Below, one piece after another: positions 8,358-17,011 of a stretch of DNA of 64,000 nucleotides (position 1 is the stretch's first letter; each line of letters begins with the position of its first letter). The stretch comes from Vibrio echinoideorum. GTDB taxonomy: Bacteria > Pseudomonadota > Gammaproteobacteria > Enterobacterales > Vibrionaceae. Under the pieces are notes generated by a model that saw only the letters and a program-made list of their open reading frames with translations, was not told the DNA's origin and made no database searches. The stretch is taken from NCBI RefSeq assembly GCF_024347455.1, contig NZ_AP025483.1, positions 2,356,001 to 2,420,000 of the forward strand, in the 5' to 3' direction. The position numbers were made by a program, and so were the translations under genes.

Positions 8358-9314
8358 CTAGCGAGCACAATACGCTTCCCATAAACGCAGAGCCTTTGCA
8401 TAAGCTTCAGCCTTGTCGTGCGTTTCTGCGAATAAAATCGCAGTCATGCTGTCAACGACACTATTCGCCATCAACTCCATTTCATCTTCTGGCGTGCCTA
8501 ATACACACTCCTTAGGAAGAGGAAGCTCCGTATTCATGGTTCCTTCCCAGTAGAATGACTCTACTTTTTCAGGAGAACTCATCCACACGGTTTGGCTTAC
8601 TTTCGGGTTGTATTCCGACTCACCATTCATACCTTTAAATGAAATCACTGAGTGGGACTTGTTACCAATGAACTGCTCAACTTCCGCATGCAACTGCGGG
8701 AAACCTGGGTGAAAACTACCACGTAACCCCAAACGCCCACCACCAGGATTTAGCGCTCGAACCACGGTATTAATCGGGGTACGTAAACCGTAACGATGTT
8801 TCCAGCCAATCATAGTCTGAGCTTCAGGTGCAAAGTTCGCCAAAGGTAAATAGGCAATACCATCGGCTTCAAGGATTTGTTTCGCGTCTTGTGGGTCTGC
8901 AGCAAGGCGAACACCCACAAGATCTAAATGAGTCTCTGCGTGCGTGCGACCACTTGGCTTATCCATATAGCCATGCATCAACACTTTGTAGCCATCGTCT
9001 GCTAATATTTTTGCTGCCAACAAATTCCACGGTTTACCACTCGCCGTATCATTGCGTTTTCCGGCATAACACGGCCAATCAATATCTGCGCCCAAATCCG
9101 GCACTCGAGATTGAAACGCTTTTACAAAGCCTGCAATTTCTTCATTAGTTTCATTCTGCACACGAATTAACATCAGTAGCATAGCCATTTGGTCGTCTCC
9201 GACTTCACCGCTTAAATACTCATCCATGATGCGATAGGCTTGTTCGAACGACAAAGGCTTGCGCCCCCTTTCACCTCGTCCAACAGTACGAATACACTCT
9301 AAAATACTACTCAT
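8358..9314 (-). CDS. ybiB: YbiB/TrpD2-type phosphoribosyltransferase-like protein
   Basis: This 318-residue protein belongs to the glycosyl transferase family 3 fold shared with anthranilate phosphoribosyltransferase. It has the all-helical N-terminal domain (about 1-75) and the alpha/beta domain containing GKRNDTASGKPWN (about 84-97). GGGRLGLRG lies near 191-199. The E. coli YbiB relatives (TrpD2) bind nucleic acid and have no proven transferase activity. The absence of trp genes nearby fits this non-tryptophan branch. It is a single gene with its own terminator. Confidence 0.85.
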   Translation of the reverse strand: MSSILECIRTVGRGERGRKPLSFEQAYRIMDEYLSGEVGDDQMAMLLMLIRVQNETNEEIAGFVKAFQSRVPDLGADIDWPCYAGKRNDTASGKPWNLLAAKILADDGYKVLMHGYMDKPSGRTHAETHLDLVGVRLAADPQDAKQILEADGIAYLPLANFAPEAQTMIGWKHRYGLRTPINTVVRALNPGGGRLGLRGSFHPGFPQLHAEVEQFIGNKSHSVISFKGMNGESEYNPKVSQTVWMSSPEKVESFYWEGTMNTELPLPKECVLGTPEDEMELMANSVVDSMTAILFAETHDKAEAYAKALRLWEAYCAR

Positions 9315-9472
9315 TGACTATTAATTCTCTTCCGTAAATATCAATAAAATTTAATACGCCTTCGATTCTATGACACCCACAGCGCATTGCAAAGCGAATC
9401 GGGTACTATCAACGACTATCCATTGAGAACAACCAAGCTAGCAGTAAATCGATGAGGATTCAAAAATGACAT

Positions 9473-9550
9473 TGATTGGTACCCGAACAAAAAACTGATT
9501 GGTATTCGAACAGGAAACTGACTAGCATTCTAAAAGTAAACTTATTGGTG
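9473..9550 (+). repeat. Tandem 23-bp repeats upstream of a TetR gene
   Basis: Three consecutive 23-bp units occupy 9473-9495, 9496-9518 and 9519-9541, and a partial fourth follows at 9542-9550. The first two units differ at few positions and share TGATTGGTA and CGAACA; the third is more diverged. The array ends about 50 bp before the TetR start, so it overlaps or abuts the promoter. It may be an iterated binding site. Confidence 0.75.
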
Positions 9551-9598
9551 TAAAATTGCCGCATGCAATGCTAACCGCGACCTACTGAGTAGTATCAA

Positions 9599-10210
9599 AT
9601 GACTGTAAGAAAAACTCTGAGCCAAAAGAAACGTGAATCGATCGTTGCTGCTGCTATCGCAGAATTTACCGAGCGCGGCTATAAAGCCACCAGTATGGAT
9701 AAAATTTCAAGCCGAGCAGAAGTGTCTAAGCGCACGGTTTACAATCACTTTGCGAGTAAAGAACTGTTATTGGACGAGATACTAGACAGCATTTGGGCCA
9801 AAACGCTCACGGCGACCCACTTCCCATATCAAACGGAACAACCACTTGCTGAACAACTCGCTTCGATTGCCAATCAAGAGCTTGAGCTTTTAGAATCCGA
9901 AGGTTTTATCGACTTATCTCGAGTGTTATTTTCTGAGTATTTTCATAATGCAGAGCTCGCACATCAGGCCATGGAAAAATACTCTCAGGCCGAGAGCGGT
10001 TTAACGGTTTGGATCAAAGCTGCGTTGGCTGACGACCGTTTGGTTGAATTAGACCCACTATTTGCATCCACTCAGTTCATTGCTCTACTCAAGTCTTTTG
10101 CGTTCTGGCCGCAGATCATAGGTCATACTCCCTCTCCAGATAAGCAGCAGAAACAAGTAATTATAAAATCCAGTGTCGAGATGTTCCTCAAACAGTATGA
10201 AGCGGAATGA
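9599..10210 (+). CDS. TetR/AcrR-family transcriptional regulator
   Basis: This 203-residue protein has a canonical N-terminal TetR DNA-binding domain. It comprises AAIAEFTERGYKATSMDKISSRAEV (written across residues 17-42) followed by SKRTVYNHFASKELLL (43-58), the recognition helix and its HF...KE signature. The C-terminal ligand domain resembles the AefR-like group. The promoter region carries a 23-bp tandem array that may be its binding site. The neighbours do not indicate a target with confidence: ybiB is divergent, and the 10349/dsbA-like genes are downstream. Confidence 0.9.
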   Translation: MTVRKTLSQKKRESIVAAAIAEFTERGYKATSMDKISSRAEVSKRTVYNHFASKELLLDEILDSIWAKTLTATHFPYQTEQPLAEQLASIANQELELLESEGFIDLSRVLFSEYFHNAELAHQAMEKYSQAESGLTVWIKAALADDRLVELDPLFASTQFIALLKSFAFWPQIIGHTPSPDKQQKQVIIKSSVEMFLKQYEAE

Positions 10211-10348
10211 AAGTTTGAGTTTAAATAAGTTTTACTGAGTTTGATTAGAGATGCACACTAGGCTGATGTATCATTTGTGGCTCTCTAGTTAATTGTTCGA
10301 CGCGGAACTTTATATAAGCCCTAGCTCGTTTACCAAGACCAAGAATTC

Positions 10349-10684
10349 ATGCCAAAATTGATCAGAAAAATTTGGGTACACGCTTTCATGCTATTCGCTA
10401 TGTTAATGGCCACCATAAGTGTGGATAACATAGCGAACGCCAATGCTATGCAGGTTACTCAAAATCTATCAATGTCCTCAAATAGCATCTCAACACCTTA
10501 TTCAAGTGCCCAACCCAATGTTGAACACCATTGTTGTGGTTCGGTCTGTTTGCTAAAAATGCCACCATTGATTGTGTCGGAGTCCTTCGATACTCAAAGT
10601 GGATCTTTAGCTTTGATCGAGAGAGAACCTTCGCACAAAGCGATTGTTGCACCTCAAGCGCCATATCGCCCCCCTATTTCTTAA
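10349..10684 (+). CDS. Small exported protein with a His/Cys cluster
   Basis: I do not recognise this 111-residue protein. It begins with a basic stretch and a hydrophobic segment (about 10-32, ending in NIANANA) that looks like a signal peptide or anchor. After a Ser/Asn-rich linker comes a compact HHCCGSVC cluster near residues 60-67, which could bind a soft metal or form disulfides. It lies 90 bp upstream of a DsbA-family gene in the same orientation, so it may be a partner or substrate. No strong ribosome-binding site is visible. Confidence 0.5.
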   Translation: MPKLIRKIWVHAFMLFAMLMATISVDNIANANAMQVTQNLSMSSNSISTPYSSAQPNVEHHCCGSVCLLKMPPLIVSESFDTQSGSLALIEREPSHKAIVAPQAPYRPPIS

Positions 10685-10774
10685 TCGCTTGTCTCTATTT
10701 GGCAATACTTGCCACCACGATAAAAACAGCCCTATCGCTGTAAACAATGACATCCAAATTTAGGAAATAAACAC

Positions 10775-11374
10775 ATGAAAAAGCTATTTAGCCTATTCGC
10801 AGCTCTGATCATGAGCGCTTCAATTAATGCTGCTCAATTTGAAGAAGGCACTCACTATAAGATCCTTGATGTAGCAAAAGCCGACAAGCCCGTCGTGACT
10901 GAGTTTTTCTCGTTTTACTGCCCTCATTGCTACAAGTTTGAAGGCGTAATTAAATACCTGAAAGAAGACTTACCAGAATCAGCTAACTTCCAGAAAGTAC
11001 ACGTTGCATTTATGGGTAACGACATGGCAGTCCCTATGGCGAAAGCTTATGCGACCATGATTGCACTCGACACTGAAGAAAGCATGATTCCAGCAATGTT
11101 CACTCAAATTCACGAGATGAAACAGACACCAAAAAACGAGGCAGAATTACGCCAAGTCTTCATTGATAACGGAATCGATGCGAAGAAGTTTGATGCCGCG
11201 TACAACGGCTTTGCCGTTAATTCAATGCAGAAACGTTTTGATAAGCAATTTGATGCCAGCACACTAACTGGCGTTCCAGGCGTACTCGTAAATAACAAGT
11301 ACATTGTCAAGCCAGACACCATCACCAGTTATGAAGAGTACAACCAGCTAGTCAAATACTTACTGACACTTTAG
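10775..11374 (+). CDS. DsbA-family periplasmic thiol:disulfide oxidoreductase
   Basis: This 199-residue protein has a signal peptide cleaved after about residue 19 ([10 protein letters not shown]). A thioredoxin-like domain carries the active site CPHC at 49-52. A cis-proline segment TGVPGVLVN lies near 165-173, with the DsbA helical insertion between. It would oxidise cysteine pairs in exported proteins. The length equals classic Vibrio DsbA. The neighbourhood (small Cys-rich exported protein, TetR) suggests it could be a paralogue rather than the housekeeping enzyme; I cannot decide this from one window. The ribosome-binding site is AGGAA. Confidence 0.9.
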   Translation: MKKLFSLFAALIMSASINAAQFEEGTHYKILDVAKADKPVVTEFFSFYCPHCYKFEGVIKYLKEDLPESANFQKVHVAFMGNDMAVPMAKAYATMIALDTEESMIPAMFTQIHEMKQTPKNEAELRQVFIDNGIDAKKFDAAYNGFAVNSMQKRFDKQFDASTLTGVPGVLVNNKYIVKPDTITSYEEYNQLVKYLLTL

Positions 11375-11435
11375 CAACCGCTCATCTATTTTGACTATCT
11401 GACGAGTTTAAATGTCTGACATGTTTAAATAGCTC

Positions 11436-11466
11436 AAAGCCAGTGATTTTATCGCTGGCTTTCTTG
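11436..11466 (+). terminator. Terminator of the dsbA-like gene
   Basis: The stem AAAGCCAG(T)GAT/ATCGCTGGCTTT with a T-rich 3' flank lies about 60 bp after the stop codon. Confidence 0.75.
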
Positions 11467-11635
11467 CCTATACATCTTGAAAAACCGCTCATTCCTCTCA
11501 CCACTTATACTCACGCCAACACTCAGAACGATTGTTGACTGGCATCCACCCTCATTTCTCATATACTGCACCCTATCAAGTCATCCACTACGCTATAACA
11601 TTCAAAATATTAGCACTCAAATATTGGGCACCTTT

Positions 11636-12130
11636 ATGATCATTCTGACCACGAACTTTGGCGACATCGAAATTGAACTTAACCTCGAAAAAGCGCCGGT
11701 AAGCGCTAAAAACTTTCTTAAATACTGCCAAGATGGCTTTTATGAAGGCACCACGTTTCACCGTGTTATCAAAGGTTTCATGATCCAAGGTGGTGGGCAC
11801 ACTATCGACATGACAGAAAAGCCAACACGTGCCCCTATTGTCAACGAAGCTAACCGTGGCTTGAAAAATGTTATTGGTTCAGTAGCAATGGCACGTACTG
11901 ACGCACCACATTCAGCGACAGCACAGTTCTTTATCAACCTTGATGACAACGACTTCCTAGACCACACCTCTACCACAAACGCAGGTTGGGGTTACACGGT
12001 ATTTGGTAAAGTCTCGGCGGGAATGGATGTAGTAAATAAAATTGCTGCTGCCCCAACGACCATTCGCTGGGGACACGAAGATGTGCCATGTGAAGATATC
12101 GTTATTACCAAAGTCACCATCAACGACTAA
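11636..12130 (+). CDS. ppiB: Cyclophilin-type peptidyl-prolyl isomerase (PpiB-type)
   Basis: This 164-residue cytoplasmic cyclophilin starts [16 protein letters not shown]. Catalytic-site residues are visible in [13 protein letters not shown] (about 43-55), then ATAQFFINL and W in [12 protein letters not shown]. It would catalyse cis-trans isomerisation of prolyl bonds. I chose the ATG at 11636 because the reading frame's upstream extension to 11477 has no cyclophilin sequence and the known family begins at MI-x-L. It may be one of two PpiB copies in the genome, so the gene name is by family. Confidence 0.92.
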   Translation: MIILTTNFGDIEIELNLEKAPVSAKNFLKYCQDGFYEGTTFHRVIKGFMIQGGGHTIDMTEKPTRAPIVNEANRGLKNVIGSVAMARTDAPHSATAQFFINLDDNDFLDHTSTTNAGWGYTVFGKVSAGMDVVNKIAAAPTTIRWGHEDVPCEDIVITKVTIND

Positions 12131-12328
12131 CACTCATCCTAAGCTGGCTCCTGAAAAATAATGTTTGCCCAAACGAACTTACGAAACCACAGTATTTAGC
12201 TAAGAGACGGTAATGGGCGACTAAGACATAATGTCAATCCTTATCAGAACGACATTCCAAAAATGGTCGTTAGTCACCACTTCCCTTAAATAGAAAAACG
12301 TTGTTGATGCTAACAGCATTCATATTAG

Positions 12329-12360
12329 TTACGATGACAACAGTTGTAATGTCATCGTAA
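12329..12360 (+). promoter_or_regulatory. Nested palindrome upstream of the MarR gene
   Basis: A perfect inverted repeat TTACGATGAC (12329-12338) / GTCATCGTAA (12351-12360) encloses a smaller dyad ACAAC-A-GTTGT (12337-12347). It ends 17 bp before the MarR start codon, which is typical of an autoregulatory MarR operator. Confidence 0.7.
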
Positions 12361-12377
12361 GAATTAGGTGCAAACAG

Positions 12378-12806
12378 ATGTCAGAAGAATTTGATAGACA
12401 AAATAGCTTTGGATGGATGATCAATGTCATCGCCAACAAAGCGAGCAAAGATTTCGACCTAGAGTTGAAGAAACACGGCCTAACCATCGCATTGTGGCCA
12501 ACATTGATGTGCCTATGGGAAGAAGAAGGCATTACGCAGCGTGATATTGCCGCGAAGTCTAAAGTAGAAAACTCTACGACGACGCGCACCTTAGACAAAT
12601 TGGAGAAGCTTGAGCTAGTTGAGCGCAGAGCCGATCCAAACAGCCGTCGCTCCTTTAGAATCTATCTCACAGAGAAAGGCAAGGCGCTTCAAGAAACGCT
12701 AATACCGATCCCGATGAAATTAAACAAAGAACTGGTGAGTGCGCTTGACCCACAAGAGCAACAACAAATGATCAGCTTACTAAAGAAATTGGTCGCAGCT
12801 ATCTAG
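12378..12806 (+). CDS. MarR-family transcriptional regulator
   Basis: This 142-residue winged-helix regulator has the MarR recognition region GITQRDIAAKSKVENSTTTRTL (about 54-75) and the wing RRADPNSRRSFRIYLTEKG. It probably represses its own promoter through the palindrome 17 bp upstream and responds to a small molecule. It is convergent with an EamA-type exporter, which shares its terminator region but is not obviously its target. Confidence 0.92.
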   Translation: MSEEFDRQNSFGWMINVIANKASKDFDLELKKHGLTIALWPTLMCLWEEEGITQRDIAAKSKVENSTTTRTLDKLEKLELVERRADPNSRRSFRIYLTEKGKALQETLIPIPMKLNKELVSALDPQEQQQMISLLKKLVAAI

Positions 12807-12869
12807 CAAATTCACGCTAAAGCTAAAGGCTTGTCAGCTCCGGGCTACCAACAGAAAACAGAAACGAAG

Positions 12870-12902
12870 CCCTCGCCTCAGCAGCGAGGGTTTTATTTTT
12901 TT
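12870..12902 (+). terminator. Terminator of the MarR gene
   Basis: The stem CCCTCGC (12870-12876) / GCGAGGG (12884-12890) is followed by TTTTATTTTTTT. The T tract overlaps the last codons of the convergent EamA gene. Confidence 0.88.
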
Positions 12903-13759
12903 CTCGACCATTTGATGTAACAAAAGAGCGAGGCAATGATCACAGCGCCGCCCAACAGTTTCTGTATTTCAACACTTTCCCCGAGCATACTCACACTCAG
13001 TAACAGCGTCCAAATAGGCTCAAGGATCATGATCAGCGCTGCCACTTCCATATTCACGGAATGTTGACCCACCGTTTGCAATAAGTAACGGATCGATGTC
13101 GCGACAACCGCTGAGACGATAAACCAGAATATTAAGGTTTGATTTATTTCAAACTCTGGTTGAGTGGTCATCGAAGCAAACGCTAACCCACTAACACCCA
13201 CCACAAAAAGCTGCACGCAGATTGAAGCTATAGGTTTGATGTTAGTAATCACACGCTTATTCATGACAAAGTGAACCGAGAGCAACATCGATGCTAATAG
13301 GAAATAGATCTGACTCTGCTCAACGTGCCAGCCGTTAGTTAGGGTCAGCAGTAACATACCGAGAATCGCAATTGGAAATGACATCCAGAAGGCGCGATTA
13401 GGTTTAACTCGAAATATAATCCAAGAAACAAACGGCGCGATGATCATGGCTAAGCTCATGATAAACGCTCCTTCCGACAAACTTTCCGTCACCGATACCG
13501 CAAACACCCATACTTGCAATGAAGCAGACAGCAATAATCCAACACCACAAAGAGACAGAATCTGCTTAAAAGAGAGCTTACGAATATGATGAAGACAGAA
13601 TGGCAATAGAATCAGGCTCGCGACAAAGAATCGTACACCGATAAACACTGGCCCTGGCATTTCCAATACCACCAGCTTAGATGCTATCCACCCAACCCCA
13701 GCCAGTAAAGTTGCACACAACAGGTAAAGCTCGCCACGCATCGCTTTTACGTTCATCAT
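12893..13759 (-). CDS. EamA/DMT-superfamily transporter
   Basis: This 288-residue inner-membrane protein has ten hydrophobic helices in two EamA repeats, the architecture of drug/metabolite transporters that export amino acids or metabolites. I place the start at the ATG-ATG pair at 13759. A longer frame opening at 13834 would include the terminator hairpin of the upstream gloA-nemA operon (13779-13813) and encode a basic, non-membrane leader. The substrate cannot be inferred. Transcription must start in the short gap after that terminator or by read-through. Confidence 0.85.
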   Translation of the reverse strand: MMNVKAMRGELYLLCATLLAGVGWIASKLVVLEMPGPVFIGVRFFVASLILLPFCLHHIRKLSFKQILSLCGVGLLLSASLQVWVFAVSVTESLSEGAFIMSLAMIIAPFVSWIIFRVKPNRAFWMSFPIAILGMLLLTLTNGWHVEQSQIYFLLASMLLSVHFVMNKRVITNIKPIASICVQLFVVGVSGLAFASMTTQPEFEINQTLIFWFIVSAVVATSIRYLLQTVGQHSVNMEVAALIMILEPIWTLLLSVSMLGESVEIQKLLGGAVIIASLFCYIKWSRKK

Positions 13760-13778
13760 TTTCACTCGATCCAATAAC

Positions 13779-13813
13779 AAAAAAAGCAACCTGACTCTGC
13801 AAGGTTGCTTTTT
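13779..13813 (-). terminator. Terminator of the gloA-nemA operon
   Basis: On the minus strand AAAAGCAACCT (complement of 13802-13813) pairs with AGGTTGCTTTTTT, giving a stem with a seven-base T tract. It lies 58 bp beyond nemA and fixes the EamA start downstream of it. Confidence 0.85.
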
Positions 13814-13870
13814 ATAAACATTCAACAGGATCAAGATACTATCTCAATACTCTGTTTCAGGCAGCTGTTT

Positions 13871-14974
13871 TTAGCCTGCGTATTCTGGGTAATCGGTTAA
13901 GCCTTTTTCAGCGCCACCAAACAAGGTGTTTGGATCATGCGGAGCAAGCGGGTAACCATTTTGAATACGAGCGGGTAAATCAGGGTTAGCAACGAATGGG
14001 CGGCCAAAACCAACCATATCGGTTACGCCTTCAATAACCGCTTTTTCTCCGCGCTCGCTATCGTATTTACCTGCATAAATCAGCACACCTTCATAAGCTG
14101 CACGAACGGCAGCCTTAAATGATTTTGGTGTTTCAGGCGCATCGTCCCAATCGACTTCTGCAATATGCAGGTAAACAATTTTGTATAGGTTAAGTAGCGC
14201 CGCTGCCGCTGTGTAAGTTTCAACAGGCGTCGCGTCAACCGTGCCATTCAATGATGTGAACGGTGCAAGACGAACACCAACACGGTCAGCGCCAATTGCC
14301 TCCACCATCGCTTCAACCACTTCACCTAAGAAACGTAAGCGATTTTCAGTTGAACCACCGTATTCATCGGTGCGATTGTTTGCTTCAGAATCAATAAACT
14401 GGTTGATCAGGTAGCCATTCGCGGCGTGAAGTTCAATACCATCAAAACCGGCTTCTATTGCGTTTAAAGCCGCTTGGCGATATTGCTCAACTACTACTTT
14501 GATGTCTTCTTTAGTCATCTCACGAGGTTCAACCACATCAACAAAACCCGGCTCATCTGTGCCGTTATCGATGAATACTTTGACGTTTTCCGCTTTCAAT
14601 GCAGAAGACGAAATTGGTTGCTCACCACCGATATTATCTGGGTGTGTAACACGGCCAACATGCCAAAGCTGCGCAAAGATAACACCGCCTTTTTCATGTA
14701 CCGCGTCGGTTACTTTTTTCCAACCTGCAATTTGCTCATCTGAATAAATACCAGGCGTCCAAGCGTAGCCTTGACCCATTGAAGAAATCTGTGTGCCTTC
14801 TGCCACAATCAAACCAGCAGAAGCGCGTTGAGCGTAGTAAGCCGCCATCATTTCGTTTGCTGAATTACCAGGTTGCGTTGCGCGAGAACGAGTCATCGGA
14901 GGCATAACAATACGGTTTTTAAGCTCGATATTACCCAGTTGAATGGGTTGAAATAGTGCGTTTGTCATTGTCAT
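13871..14974 (-). CDS. nemA: Old yellow enzyme-family alkene reductase (NemA-like)
   Basis: This 367-residue FMN-dependent TIM-barrel reductase would reduce electrophilic alkenes, nitro compounds and N-ethylmaleimide with NAD(P)H. Visible signatures are RIVMPPMTRSRA near 21-32, AQLWHVGR near 100-107 and the substrate-binding pair in GIELHAANGYLINQF. The C-terminal flavin-phosphate segment includes GFGRPFVANPDL. It follows gloA with an 8-bp gap, so the two are co-transcribed. NemA and glyoxalase I also pair in E. coli (nemRA-gloA), although there the order is reversed and a TetR-type NemR is the regulator. Confidence 0.93.
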   Translation of the reverse strand: MTMTNALFQPIQLGNIELKNRIVMPPMTRSRATQPGNSANEMMAAYYAQRASAGLIVAEGTQISSMGQGYAWTPGIYSDEQIAGWKKVTDAVHEKGGVIFAQLWHVGRVTHPDNIGGEQPISSSALKAENVKVFIDNGTDEPGFVDVVEPREMTKEDIKVVVEQYRQAALNAIEAGFDGIELHAANGYLINQFIDSEANNRTDEYGGSTENRLRFLGEVVEAMVEAIGADRVGVRLAPFTSLNGTVDATPVETYTAAAALLNLYKIVYLHIAEVDWDDAPETPKSFKAAVRAAYEGVLIYAGKYDSERGEKAVIEGVTDMVGFGRPFVANPDLPARIQNGYPLAPHDPNTLFGGAEKGLTDYPEYAG

Positions 14975-14982
14975 TTCCTCGA

Positions 14983-15360
14983 TTAACCTAGTTGAATCAG
15001 TTCGATTTGGTAGCCGTCTGGGTCAGTGATAAAAGCGATGTGCGTTGAACCACCTTTCACAGGGCCTGCTTCGCGAGTCACGTTGCCGCCCAAGGATTTA
15101 ATTTTGCCACATGCTGCGTAAATATCTTCCACACCCAATGCTAAATGGCCAAAAGCGTTGCCCATTTCATATTCATCGGTATCCCAGTTGTGCGTTAATT
15201 CGATAGTCGTACCGCCTTGCTCATAACCAACAAAAACCAATGTGTAGCGGTAATCGTTATTGTCATGACGTTCAAGTTCTTTCATTCCCAATACTTTGGT
15301 GTAGAACTCAATAGACTGATCTAAATCAGCAACTCGAATCATTGTGTGTAGGAATTTCAT
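14983..15360 (-). CDS. gloA: Glyoxalase I (lactoylglutathione lyase)
   Basis: This 125-residue VOC-fold enzyme isomerises the methylglyoxal-glutathione hemithioacetal to S-lactoylglutathione. The four metal ligands of the Ni-type bacterial enzymes are in place: H5, E54, H72 and E120. It is slightly shorter than E. coli GloA (135). As first gene of the gloA-nemA operon it links two routes of reactive-carbonyl detoxification. Its promoter carries an inverted repeat (15459-15485) that recurs before the two VOC genes at 50 and 52 kb. Confidence 0.94.
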   Translation of the reverse strand: MKFLHTMIRVADLDQSIEFYTKVLGMKELERHDNNDYRYTLVFVGYEQGGTTIELTHNWDTDEYEMGNAFGHLALGVEDIYAACGKIKSLGGNVTREAGPVKGGSTHIAFITDPDGYQIELIQLG

Positions 15361-15458
15361 ATTTCGCCCTTATTAGCCCGTGGGCCGATGTAATTCTGAA
15401 CGGAGGTCATCCGTTTATCTCTTGGGACTAATATACGGGCGAATGTGAAGCAATTGAA

Positions 15459-15485
15459 ATTATCATAAATTCTCATTGTGATAAC
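15459..15485 (-). promoter_or_regulatory. Shared inverted-repeat operator, copy at gloA
   Basis: ATTATCAT (15459-15466), 11 bp, then GTGATAAC (15478-15485). The neighbouring TGAAATTATCATAAATT block and a TATA-like -10 downstream are shared with the VOC gene promoters at 50590 and 52832. The half-site spacing resembles a LysR-type T-N11-A box. Confidence 0.65.
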
Positions 15486-15632
15486 GTTTTGTTATCAAAC
15501 CTATCTAGCTTGTTACCTAACTAGCTTATTATTGATGTTCTCTAATGAGTAAAAAACAAGTAAATAAAAATGAGTTCAATAGAAAGGCGAATCAACTTTG
15601 ACAAAATGTTTTGGCAACACAGCTCATAACAT

Positions 15633-15657
15633 AAAAAAAGGAGACCGAAGCCTCCTT
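15633..15657 (-). terminator. Terminator of the LysR gene
   Basis: On the minus strand AAGGAGGC-TTCG-GTCTCCTT forms a stem with a stable tetraloop, followed by seven T's, 45 bp past the LysR stop. Confidence 0.88.
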
Positions 15658-15701
15658 AGTTTTCATCTATTCTCGTTTTCAAAAACGCGTGCGCGTGCAG
15701 C

Positions 15702-16637
15702 TTAGAAAGCCAACCTTCGATTATGTAACACCTTAGACATTTCGTCAGAGGTATTAATGATTTCTTCTCTAAACCACTTATGTGCAGGGTCGTGATTTTG
15801 TTTTTTCAGCCAGATTAGGTAGTGAGTGATGGGTTGGTAATCAAAAGGCGGCTTGAACAACTGCAAATCTAGGCGTTCTTGAAATTGGATTGCCATCGAA
15901 AGTGGTACAACCGTGATGTAATCAGATTGACTGCACAGTAATAAGTTACTAAACAAAGAACTCCCATGAAAAACAATCTTACGCGGCGACAAATCCAATG
16001 AAGTGTAATGGCTTAGGCTTCTCAACTGACGACGGGTTCGATCTAGAACCGCATGCTTTTCACTCAAATACTGAGCCTCAGTGATCTCGCCTTTAATTCT
16101 GGGATGTCCACTACGGCAGACAATCACAAACTCACCATCGTATAACTTCTCACTGACAGTGCTTGGGTGTTCAGGCAACACGATATCGATCATCGCATCA
16201 AATTTTTGAGTTAACAGATCTTCATGAACTTGATCATCGGTAACCGGTTGATCATAGACCTCTAAGGAGATCCCTTGATTTGGCAGTTGAGCAAAACGAT
16301 TGAGTAACAACCATTGCAAGTGCTCAGGAGCTGAAACCACAAATTTACGTTCGGTAGTGCTTTCATCGAACGATGTCATTCCTTGGAACACACCATTGAG
16401 CTCTTGTATAGGTATCTTGACTTGCTCATACAAGCTCTGAGAATAAGCGGTAGGCACTACGCCCCTTCCACTGCGTACAAACAACTCTTGCCCAATTTCG
16501 TTCTTCAATCGTCCTAAAGCAGTACTTATCGTCGATTGATTGGTATTCAAATGATCAGCAGCTTTACTCAAACTGCCCTGCTCCATCACCGCAGAAAACA
16601 CAGCGAGTAAGTTAAAGTTCGGAATATCATTACTCAT
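15702..16637 (-). CDS. LysR-family regulator, probable regulator of the 17-22 kb locus
   Basis: This 311-residue LysR protein has its helix-turn-helix at about 9-68 (FSAVMEQGSLSKAADHLNTN, then QSTISTALGRLKNEIG). A periplasmic-binding-like effector domain of the NodD/LeuO/SdsB type follows. It is divergent from the outer-membrane gene at 17012. A motif ATCGT-N4-ACGAT lies 38 bp upstream of its own start and recurs before the membrane-protein operon and the alkylsulfatase-like gene. In Pseudomonas an alkylsulfatase gene (sdsA) is controlled by a neighbouring LysR (SdsB), which makes the same logic plausible here. That role is inference. Confidence 0.9.
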   Translation of the reverse strand: MSNDIPNFNLLAVFSAVMEQGSLSKAADHLNTNQSTISTALGRLKNEIGQELFVRSGRGVVPTAYSQSLYEQVKIPIQELNGVFQGMTSFDESTTERKFVVSAPEHLQWLLLNRFAQLPNQGISLEVYDQPVTDDQVHEDLLTQKFDAMIDIVLPEHPSTVSEKLYDGEFVIVCRSGHPRIKGEITEAQYLSEKHAVLDRTRRQLRSLSHYTSLDLSPRKIVFHGSSLFSNLLLCSQSDYITVVPLSMAIQFQERLDLQLFKPPFDYQPITHYLIWLKKQNHDPAHKWFREEIINTSDEMSKVLHNRRLAF

Positions 16638-16674
16638 GATTCAGTGCTCAATAGGCGATAAGTGATATTATTTT

Positions 16675-16703
16675 ATCGTAAAAACGATAGAATAAAACTA
16701 TCG
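16675..16703. promoter_or_regulatory. Operator motif, site A (LysR / OMP intergenic)
   Basis: ATCGT-AAAA-ACGAT (16675-16688) is followed by an overlapping dyad CGATAG-N7-CTATCG (16685-16703). The site is close to the LysR start, as expected for autoregulation. The rest of the 374-bp gap (16638-17011) has a probable promoter for the OMP gene but no other feature I can support. Confidence 0.65.
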
Positions 16704-17011
16704 ATGTCAGATAAAGGATCGAACAGAGAAATAAATGGGATGAGATTCACTATTTTTCTTTGCCACCTCTATTAGGAAGACATGACCCGCAAGCACCGTT
16801 ATCTCTAGTGATACGTAACAACACCACTCAATAAAAGCATCATGCTCCGCTTCAAAATCAAAACGAACATTTCAGTATATTCAAGCATACCTTCAGCAGC
16901 AGTCTATTCTATTGTCTCATTTAACGTGACACTGTGTTCCCGTACGGTATATATACATCCAAATTTTGAACACTACAATGGCAAGCAATTAAAACGACCA
17001 ATAGTATTCAA

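Noticed and set aside
11477-11635. 53-residue N-terminal extension of the cyclophilin gene
   Set aside because: The extension resembles no signal or domain, whereas the ATG at 11636 gives the standard PpiB start.
13760-13834. N-terminal extension of the EamA gene to 13834
   Set aside because: It runs through the terminator of the upstream gloA-nemA operon and encodes a basic, non-membrane leader not expected of this family.
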